Part shown: positions 58,532 through 64,000 of the stretch, one piece after another | Position numbering within the stretch: position 1 is the stretch's first letter | Layout: each line of letters opens with the position of its first letter | Source of the DNA: JAENVU01 sp031362155 | GTDB lineage: Bacteria; Actinomycetota; Acidimicrobiia; IMCC26256; JAENVU01 | Assembly (NCBI GenBank): GCA_031362155.1 | Contig: JANLRZ010000056.1 | Coordinates: forward strand, 1 to 64,000 | Reading direction: 5' to 3' | DNA length: 64,000 nt | Notes under the pieces: generated by a model | The model's database searches: none | What the model saw: the letters and a program-made list of their open reading frames with translations, nothing else | Told to the model about the DNA's origin: nothing | Program-made: the position numbers and the translations under genes

Positions 58532-59653
58532 ATGTTCCTGGCGCTGCGGGAGATCAGTCGATCCAAGGCGCGGTTCGCGTTGCTCGCCGGCGCGATCGGG
58601 CTGTTGGTCTTTCTGATCCTGTTCGTGCAAGCGCTGACCGGTGCCTTGATCCGCCAGTTCATCGGTGCCATCGATCACCAGTCCGGCCAGGTTCTGGTCT
58701 ACGGCGCCGACGCCCGGAAGAACCTCGAGGGCTCCCGAGTTCCCACTGCGACGGTCGACGCGGTTGCGGCCATTGACGGCGTCGCCGCGGCCGGGCCGCT
58801 CGGCCAAGGCACCTTCTCGGTACGCGCCGACGGCGCGCTGAGCGACACGACCCTGTTCGGCTACGAACTCGGCCAACCAGGTGAACCGACCACGCTGATC
58901 GACGGCCGTCTCCCCACGCGCGACTTCGAAGGCGTCGCCAGCGACGGCAGCCGCGACAAGGGCTTCACCCTCGGGGCCACGGTGCGCCTGGAGAAGGGCG
59001 ACCGGACCATCCGGATCGTCGGGATCGCCCGCGACATCAACTACTCGGTGAACCCGACCATCTTCACCACCTACGCCACCTACGAGGCAGCCCGTCGCGA
59101 TTCGAGCCCTGGCGTGCTGGACGTGATCCCCTCTGCGGTCGCGGCCACGGTCGATGTCGGGACGACGCCGAGCACCGTCGTCGCCCGGATCAACGCCGAG
59201 ATCGAAGGCGTCGAGGCCTTGACCCGAGCCGATGCGGTGGCGCAGGCGCCCGGCGTCGCGAACGTGAGTGAGTCGATCGGGCTGGTCGTCCTGCTCTGCT
59301 TCTTCGTCGTCATCATGGTGGCGGGACTCTTCTTCCTGATCCTCACGGTGCAAAAGGCGCCGGCCCTGACCTTGTTGCGGGCGATCGGGGCTCGGGCCGG
59401 CGCGCTCGTGCGGTCGTTGCTGGTTCAGGTGGTGATCGTCGTGCTCGCGGGTTTGGTGATCGGCGCACTGCTGGCCTGGTTGGCGCTCAACGGCGCGGGG
59501 AACGGTCTCGGCGCCCGCGTGGAGGTCGGCTCGGTACTGACCACCGGTGCGTTGGTGCTCGGGCTCTCGTTGCTCGCCGCGCTCGCTGCCGCGCGCCGGG
59601 TGCTGAGCATCGATCCCGTGCGGGCCACGGTTCCTGGGGGTATCGAGGTATGA
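58532..59653 (+). CDS. ABC transporter permease (FtsX/MacB-like)
   Basis: A 373-residue permease with four transmembrane helices: one near residues 14-36, then an extracytoplasmic domain to ~235, and three near 248-272, 292-316, 330-352. It is the first of two permease genes in a permease-permease-ATPase exporter of the LolCDE/MacB type. The stop overlaps the next start (ATGA). The substrate is unknown, possibly a lipid, lipoprotein or peptide. Confidence 0.9.
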   Translation: MFLALREISRSKARFALLAGAIGLLVFLILFVQALTGALIRQFIGAIDHQSGQVLVYGADARKNLEGSRVPTATVDAVAAIDGVAAAGPLGQGTFSVRADGALSDTTLFGYELGQPGEPTTLIDGRLPTRDFEGVASDGSRDKGFTLGATVRLEKGDRTIRIVGIARDINYSVNPTIFTTYATYEAARRDSSPGVLDVIPSAVAATVDVGTTPSTVVARINAEIEGVEALTRADAVAQAPGVANVSESIGLVVLLCFFVVIMVAGLFFLILTVQKAPALTLLRAIGARAGALVRSLLVQVVIVVLAGLVIGALLAWLALNGAGNGLGARVEVGSVLTTGALVLGLSLLAALAAARRVLSIDPVRATVPGGIEV

Positions 59654-60750
59654 GGAATGCCCTGCGCGAACTGCGCCGCCGACCCCGGCGCTTCTTCGCG
59701 ATCACCGCGGCGCTCACATTGCTCACGGTGCTGCTGCTGTTCCTTGGCGGTCTCCTCGATGGCCTCTACCTCGGTGGGACCGGCGCGCTGCGCGCGCCGC
59801 GCGCCGACGTCGTCGTCTACTCGGCCGACGCGAACAACTCGGTGATCCGGTCGCGAGTCGGCCCCGAGGTGCGGGCCCAGGTCGAGGCCGTGCCCGGCGT
59901 GCGTGATGTCGGCGGCCTCGGAGTGAGCCTGCTCGGCGCGGTCGTGCCGGGGGAAGCCGACCTCGCCGACGCGGCGGTGATCGGATACGAACACCCGCCA
60001 ATCGGTGTGGCGGCCGTTCCGCCCGCTGGAGAGGCGTGGGCGGACCGGCGGTTGGAGGCCTTCGGAGTTCGCGCGGGCATGACGTTGCAGCTCGGTCCGG
60101 CGCAGATTCCTCTCCGCGTGCGGGGATGGGTCGAGGACACCAACTACTTGCTGCAAGGCGCACTGTGGGTCTCACCCGCGACCTGGCGGGAGGTCCAGAA
60201 CGCGAGCCGGCCCGACGCGCAGTTCGCGCCGGGCACCTTTCAGGTGTTCGTCGCCTCGGGGCCGGGAAGTGCGTCGGCGCTCGCCGATCGGATCGACGCC
60301 GCGACCGGGGGTGCCACCAAGACGCTGACCAAAGACGAAGCAGTCTTGGCGTCGCCCGGGACTCGGCAGCAGAAGTCCACGTTCAACGGGATCATCGTCG
60401 TGACCTTCGCCGTCGTCGGTCTGGTGGTCGCGCTGTTCTTCGCGTTGCTCACGTTGGAACGGGCCCCGATCTACGGCGTGTTGAAGGCGCTCGGCACGAC
60501 CACCCGCCGGCTGTTCGCCGGCGTGCTCGTCCAAGGGTTGGCACTGGTGGTGATCTCATTCGTCGTCGGCGGTCTGATCACCTACGGGATCGTGAGCTTG
60601 CTACCGGCCCGCATCCCGTTGCAGCTGGTGGGATCACGTGCGATCACCACCTTGGTCGGTCTCTTGCTGACCGGCGCGATCGGCAGCGCGATCTCGCTTC
60701 GCCGTATCGCGCGTATCGACCCGGTCGCCGCCATTGGCACCGGAACCTGA
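59650..60750 (+). CDS. ABC transporter permease (FtsX/MacB-like), second subunit
   Basis: A 366-residue paralogue of the preceding permease: an N-terminal helix (~residues 18-38), an extracytoplasmic domain with V-S-L-L-G-A-V-V-P-G-E near 95, and three C-terminal helices near 245-270, 290-315 and 330-352. The start overlaps the previous stop by 4 bp and the ATPase begins 9 bp downstream. Together they form a heterodimeric membrane channel. Confidence 0.9.
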   Translation: MRNALRELRRRPRRFFAITAALTLLTVLLLFLGGLLDGLYLGGTGALRAPRADVVVYSADANNSVIRSRVGPEVRAQVEAVPGVRDVGGLGVSLLGAVVPGEADLADAAVIGYEHPPIGVAAVPPAGEAWADRRLEAFGVRAGMTLQLGPAQIPLRVRGWVEDTNYLLQGALWVSPATWREVQNASRPDAQFAPGTFQVFVASGPGSASALADRIDAATGGATKTLTKDEAVLASPGTRQQKSTFNGIIVVTFAVVGLVVALFFALLTLERAPIYGVLKALGTTTRRLFAGVLVQGLALVVISFVVGGLITYGIVSLLPARIPLQLVGSRAITTLVGLLLTGAIGSAISLRRIARIDPVAAIGTGT

Positions 60751-60759
60751 GGAGGGCAC

Positions 60760-61452
60760 GTGTCGGCTCTGCAGCTCGAGGCAGTCTCGAAGATCTACCA
60801 ATCCGGCGACGACGAGATCGTCGCCGTCGATGCCGCGACCATGACGCTGGGAGACGACGAGATGGTCGCGCTCGTCGGGCCCTCGGGATCGGGGAAGACG
60901 ACGCTGATCTCGATGGCCGGTGGATTGCTCACGCCCACTTCCGGCCGGGTCACAGTCGGCGTCGTCGACATTACCGACTTCTCGGCGAAGGAACTCACCC
61001 GGTTCCGAGCCGAACACATCGGGTTCGTGTTCCAGACCGTGAACCTCGTGCCGTTTCTGACCGCGCGGGAGAACTTGATGGTGGTCGGGGAGCTCGCCGG
61101 TGGCCGCGCCGGCCGCAAGCGGGCCGGAGGTCGGGCCGATCAGTTGCTCGAGGAGTTAGGGCTCGGTCGGCGTGGATCCAATCTGCCCGCGCAGCTCTCG
61201 GGTGGCGAGCGGCAACGAGTCGCGATCGGACGGGCGTTGATGAACGAGCCCGAGCTCGTGCTTTTCGACGAGCCGACCTCGGCGCTCGACACCCAACTCG
61301 GCGAACAGGTGATGGAGCTGATCCGCTCCGAGGTCAAGGGCCGTGGTACTGCGGCGGTGATCGTCACCCACGACCAGCGGGTCACGCGCTACTGCGACCG
61401 CGTGGTGACGATCATGGATGGTCAGTTGGCCGAGCCCGTCGGTACGGCCTGA
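60760..61452 (+). CDS. ABC transporter ATP-binding protein (LolD/MacB-type)
   Basis: A 230-residue ATPase. Walker A is G-P-S-G-S-G-K-T (residues ~40-47), the signature motif L-S-G-G-E-R-Q-R near 146, and Walker B L-V-L-F-D-E-P-T-S-A-L-D near 165, followed by the H-loop V-T-H-D-Q. GTG start at 60760. It energises the two FtsX-like permeases. Confidence 0.94.
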   Translation: MSALQLEAVSKIYQSGDDEIVAVDAATMTLGDDEMVALVGPSGSGKTTLISMAGGLLTPTSGRVTVGVVDITDFSAKELTRFRAEHIGFVFQTVNLVPFLTARENLMVVGELAGGRAGRKRAGGRADQLLEELGLGRRGSNLPAQLSGGERQRVAIGRALMNEPELVLFDEPTSALDTQLGEQVMELIRSEVKGRGTAAVIVTHDQRVTRYCDRVVTIMDGQLAEPVGTA

Positions 61453-61482
61453 CTACCTAGGTACCTCAGTAGGTAGTAATCT
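61453..61482 (+). promoter_or_regulatory. vapBC promoter/operator palindrome
   Basis: CTACCTAGGTACCT (61453-61466) contains CTACCT, which is repeated inverted as AGGTAG at 61471-61476. TAATCT (61477-61482, TANNNT) acts as a -10, ending 6 nt before the ATG at 61489. The transcript is therefore probably leaderless, and VapB(C) bound here would block it. Confidence 0.72.
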
Positions 61483-61488
61483 GGCCCC

Positions 61489-61740
61489 ATGGCCCTGAGC
61501 ATCAAGAACCCCGAGGTGGAACGGCTGGCCCGGGAGCTCGCGGAGAAGACCAACGAGTCGATCACCGATGCCGTGCTGATCGCATTGCGGGAGCGCCTCG
61601 CGCGTCAGGAAACGGACCGACGGGAAATGCGAGTGAAGCGCCTGCTCGAGATCAGTGCCGCCGGTCGGGCGCTCCCGCGGCGGGATACTCGCACGATCGA
61701 GGAGATCATCGGATACGACGAGCACGGTCTCCCTACGTGA
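61489..61740 (+). CDS. vapB: VapB-type antitoxin
   Basis: An 83-residue antitoxin that neutralises the adjacent PIN-domain toxin and binds the shared operator. The N-terminal M-A-L-S-I-K-N-P-E-V-E-R-L-A-R-E-L-A is the family's DNA-binding start, and the C-terminal half (R-R-D-T-R-T-I-E-E-I-I-G-Y-D) would contact the toxin. Matches the Rv0623/Rv0657c-like group. The stop overlaps the vapC start by 4 bp (GTGA). Confidence 0.9.
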   Translation: MALSIKNPEVERLARELAEKTNESITDAVLIALRERLARQETDRREMRVKRLLEISAAGRALPRRDTRTIEEIIGYDEHGLPT

Positions 61741-62138
61741 CCGGACTGGTCGTCGACTCGTCGGCGCTGGTAGCGATCGTCCTCGGCGAAGAGGGTGCCG
61801 ATGAGCTGGATCGTCTGCTCGGCGAGCACGATTCGATGGTGTCCGCGGCGACGTTGCTGGAGACATCGATTGTGGTCGAGGCGCGAGAAGGACTGAGCGC
61901 CGCCGCGTTGCTCGATGATGCGTTGCGATACGGCGAGGTCGAGGTCGTCGAGATCGACGAAGACCTGGCGCGCCTGGCAGTGCGTTCGTGGCGGCGTTAC
62001 GGGAAAGGCAACCATCGTGCGGCGCTCAACTTCGGTGATTGCTTCGTGCACGCGCTGGCCAGCGACCGCGGTCTCCCAATCCTGTGCGTCGGCGACGACT
62101 TCGTTCAGACCGACGTCGAGGTCCTACCGGCCCGCTGA
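61737..62138 (+). CDS. vapC: VapC-type PIN-domain RNase toxin
   Basis: A 133-residue PIN-domain ribonuclease. The acidic active-site residues are visible as V-D-S-S-A near the N-terminus, E in L-L-E-T-S-I-V-V-E, and D in N-F-G-D-C-F-V-H-A-L-A near residue 98. VapC toxins usually cut tRNA or rRNA. GTG start overlapping vapB. The pair is located at the downstream edge of the ABC exporter operon and 36 bp after its stop. Confidence 0.92.
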   Translation: MTGLVVDSSALVAIVLGEEGADELDRLLGEHDSMVSAATLLETSIVVEAREGLSAAALLDDALRYGEVEVVEIDEDLARLAVRSWRRYGKGNHRAALNFGDCFVHALASDRGLPILCVGDDFVQTDVEVLPAR

Positions 62139-62143
62139 CTTCT

Positions 62144-62704
62144 TCACCGGTCAGGTGCGCGCGACCACCCGATGGCCTCGGCCCACGCGTTCGCTCGCAC
62201 CGTGATGTCGGCGACGACGTCGGACTTCGCCAGCGCGTAGTCGTTCATGTCGGCCCACGTGCGGGTCGTAAGTTCGCGCTTGACGGCCTCGTACGTCTCG
62301 CGGTCCTTGGCATCGAAGCGGAGCCAGTCCCGAAACAGCAGGTGTCGGTCGATGTCGTCTGCATCGCGCCAGAAGTGGATGTGCACGTCCCGCGCCGGGG
62401 TACGGACCATGAGGTGGTTCGGCTCCCGCACCCGGAGGTGGTACCCGGCCCGTTCCAGTGGCGGGATGTCCCGGTGCTCGTCGAGACCGTCGATCTCCAC
62501 CTGGATGTCGATGACCGGTTTCGCGCCGAGACCGGGCACGCTCGTGGATCCGATGTGCTCGATGGCCCGAGCATGGGGGAGCGCCGCCGCGATCTTGGCC
62601 CGTTCGTGTTGGAACCGGTCCGGCCAGGTGGGGTCGTACGGCTCGATCACGACCGGCCGCGGTTCAGGCCCACCGACCAGCCACTCGGTGTCGTCGTCGC
62701 TCAC
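62144..62704 (-). CDS. GrpB-family nucleotidyltransferase-like protein
   Basis: A 186-residue protein of the GrpB/UPF0157 group, which has a nucleotidyltransferase-like fold. The motif A-I-E-H-I-G-S-T-S-V-P-G-L (residues ~46-58) and the acidic P-V-I-D-I-Q-V near 65 are characteristic, as is V-H-I-H-F-W. No specific activity is established. The GTG at 62704 is chosen; an ATG at 62779 would add unrelated sequence. It converges on vapC with a 5-bp gap. Confidence 0.87.
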   Translation of the reverse strand: MSDDDTEWLVGGPEPRPVVIEPYDPTWPDRFQHERAKIAAALPHARAIEHIGSTSVPGLGAKPVIDIQVEIDGLDEHRDIPPLERAGYHLRVREPNHLMVRTPARDVHIHFWRDADDIDRHLLFRDWLRFDAKDRETYEAVKRELTTRTWADMNDYALAKSDVVADITVRANAWAEAIGWSRAPDR

Positions 62705-62777
62705 GGCCGGGACCGTAGCTGGCCGACGGTAGCGGCGACGTTTGACCGAACGAGCTGCCAAGCCCCAGGATGCGCGC

Positions 62778-63830
62778 ATGCGTGCAGCGATTGCCCGGAA
62801 GGGTCAGATGGTCGTGGGTGAGGTGGCCGAACCGGTCCTCGCCCCCGGCGAAATCCTCCTCGGTGTCCAGGCCTGTGGGATCTGCGGTTCCGATCTCCAC
62901 ACCCTGCGCCACGCCCACTCGATGTTGGCGCTGGCCAGCATGACCGGTGCCGAGAACCCGTTCGACCCGGACGCGGATTTCGTCATGGGTCACGAGTTCT
63001 GCGGCGAGGTGCTCGAGCTCGCGCCGGGAACCGAGGGCGCGCCGGTCAAGGTCGGCGATATCGCCGTGAGCCTGCCGATGGCGTTCGCGCCTCATGGGTT
63101 GGAACTCATCGGCTTCTCGAACAACTACGTCGGGGCGTTCGCCGAGCGCATGCAACTCACCGCGGCGATGTGTCTGCCCGTTCCCAACGGTCTCGACCCG
63201 AAGATCGCCGCGCTCACCGAACCGATCGCAGTGGCGGTGCACGCGGTCAACAAGTCCGGCATTCGCCCCGGCGAAGGCGCGCTCGTGCTCGGCGCCGGCC
63301 CGATCGGGCTCGCGCTCATCGCAGTGTTGAAGGGTCGGGGGATTGCACCGATCGTGGCGAGTGACTTCTCGCCGCGGCGGCGGGAGCTGGCGATCGCGAT
63401 GGGGGCGACGGCGGTGGTCGATCCCGGCGTCGAGACTGCGATGGATGGATGGAACCGTGCGACGGGCGGGGCGACACCGGTCGTGTTCGAGGCCATCGGG
63501 GTTCCCGGGATCCTCGACGACATCTGCCGCACGGTCCCGCCCCAGACTCGCATCACGATCGTCGGCGTGTGCATGGAGCCCGACACATTCCTGCCGCTCG
63601 TGGCGGTCGCCAAGGAACTGCAGTTCCAGTTCGTGATCTATTACGACCCGGCCGAGTTCGGTGACACGCTTCGGCAACTGGCTGAAGGCGAGATCGACCC
63701 GTCACCGCTGATCACCGGGGTCGTCGGGATCGACGGTGTCCCCGATGCGTTCGCCGAGTTGGCGAGCCCGGACACCCATGCCAAGGTCATCGTCGACCCC
63801 GGGGCCGGCGCGGCCATCACGCCCCTCTGA
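62778..63830 (+). CDS. Zinc-binding alcohol dehydrogenase (MDR family)
   Basis: A 350-residue NAD(P)-dependent medium-chain dehydrogenase. The catalytic-zinc site is shown by A-C-G-I-C-G-S-D-L-H-T-L near residue 33 and G-H-E-F-C-G-E near 75, and the Rossmann segment V-L-G-A-G-P-I-G-L-A-L-I near 170. It lacks the four-cysteine structural zinc loop, which marks a shorter MDR subgroup. The substrate is unknown. The start ATG at 62778 begins M-R-A-A-I-A-R-K-G; an upstream in-frame ATG at 62742 adds unrelated residues. Confidence 0.92.
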   Translation: MRAAIARKGQMVVGEVAEPVLAPGEILLGVQACGICGSDLHTLRHAHSMLALASMTGAENPFDPDADFVMGHEFCGEVLELAPGTEGAPVKVGDIAVSLPMAFAPHGLELIGFSNNYVGAFAERMQLTAAMCLPVPNGLDPKIAALTEPIAVAVHAVNKSGIRPGEGALVLGAGPIGLALIAVLKGRGIAPIVASDFSPRRRELAIAMGATAVVDPGVETAMDGWNRATGGATPVVFEAIGVPGILDDICRTVPPQTRITIVGVCMEPDTFLPLVAVAKELQFQFVIYYDPAEFGDTLRQLAEGEIDPSPLITGVVGIDGVPDAFAELASPDTHAKVIVDPGAGAAITPL

Positions 63831-64000
63831 ACGCACCCGACGCACCGCTCGGTTCGCGCCTGATTTCCGGGTCCGGCCGGGGTTTGGGCTCCGCTTCGAC
63901 ATGAACGGCGTCGGGACGCCAGAATCTTGGACGCAATCCGAGGGGCCGCCGATCTCCCGGCGAGTCCCGTCCAGCCTCTGGGAGCGTCCAGTATGAACGT
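63831..64000. other. Terminal non-coding stretch, nothing assigned
   Basis: The last 170 bases after the alcohol dehydrogenase stop show no family-like frame. The sequence ends mid-region, so the next gene may begin just outside. Words GGACGC and GCGTCC occur twice as loose inverted copies but do not form a clear hairpin. Confidence 0.4.

Overview
The window is chromosomal DNA from a high-GC Gram-positive bacterium, most probably an actinobacterium of the Acidimicrobiia (Ilumatobacter-like). This is an inference from gene content: a mycothiol-conjugate amidase (mca), the F420 enzyme CofC plus several F420/flavin oxidoreductases, an actinobacterial imuA'-imuB-dnaE2 mutasome with TCGAAC-N4-GTTCGA LexA boxes, a lysine/alanine-rich histone-like protein, a DUF222/HNH (13E12-type) gene, a CtpE-type P-type ATPase, leaderless promoters, and GC-rich codon use. 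Nearly every base lies in closely packed genes, many with ATGA or GTGA overlaps. I see no phage, plasmid, insertion sequence, CRISPR array or rRNA.

Layout. 1-2.4 kb: end of gltX, a YdcF-like gene, tRNA-Gln and tRNA-Glu, a terminator, a 0.6 kb CGCG-rich spacer and a histone-like gene. 2.4-14.4 kb: PIG-L deacetylase and cofC (minus strand); plsC-gpsA-unknown operon; GH38 alpha-mannosidase with a DJ-1/PfpI protein; ammonium transporter; a Tat-exported phosphoesterase; a HAD phosphatase and a GYD protein. 14.4-24 kb: rnhB, an F420/FMN split-barrel oxidoreductase, then the SOS block imuA'-imuB / DUF3237 / dnaE2 and a DUF222-HNH gene. 24-34 kb: SHOCT peptide, methyltransferase, diguanylate cyclase, ctpE, cupredoxin-fused multicopper oxidase, a secreted repeat protein and a VanW protein. 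34-40 kb: acyl-CoA dehydrogenase, class III adenylate cyclase, mca, SCP2 protein, and a pentapeptide-repeat/vanadium-haloperoxidase fusion followed by a frameshifted gene remnant. 40-54.8 kb: lipid-type enzymes (thiolase, quinone oxidoreductase, WS/DGAT acyltransferase, PAP2), a RecB-family nuclease, two LLM oxidoreductases, TPR and DUF4331 proteins, a phosphotransferase, a hydrolase and a second Tat phosphoesterase. 54.8-64 kb: a 2OG-dioxygenase-like protein, an interrupted hypothetical gene, a methyltransferase, an acyl-CoA carboxyltransferase, a permease-permease-ATPase ABC exporter, vapBC, a GrpB protein and a zinc alcohol dehydrogenase.

Best-supported regulatory logic: two LexA boxes, each directly abutting a TANNNT -10 element, drive imuA'-imuB and dnaE2, making an SOS-inducible translesion-mutagenesis module. 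The vapBC promoter overlaps its own palindrome and also appears leaderless. I found no convincing wholly new multi-gene system. The points most worth checking are the two interrupted genes (in-frame TGA at 55744-55746; single-base frameshift near 39931), the haloperoxidase fusion, the G17/C14 hairpin, the histone-like gene with its odd spacer, and the DUF3237 gene sharing the dnaE2 SOS promoter region.
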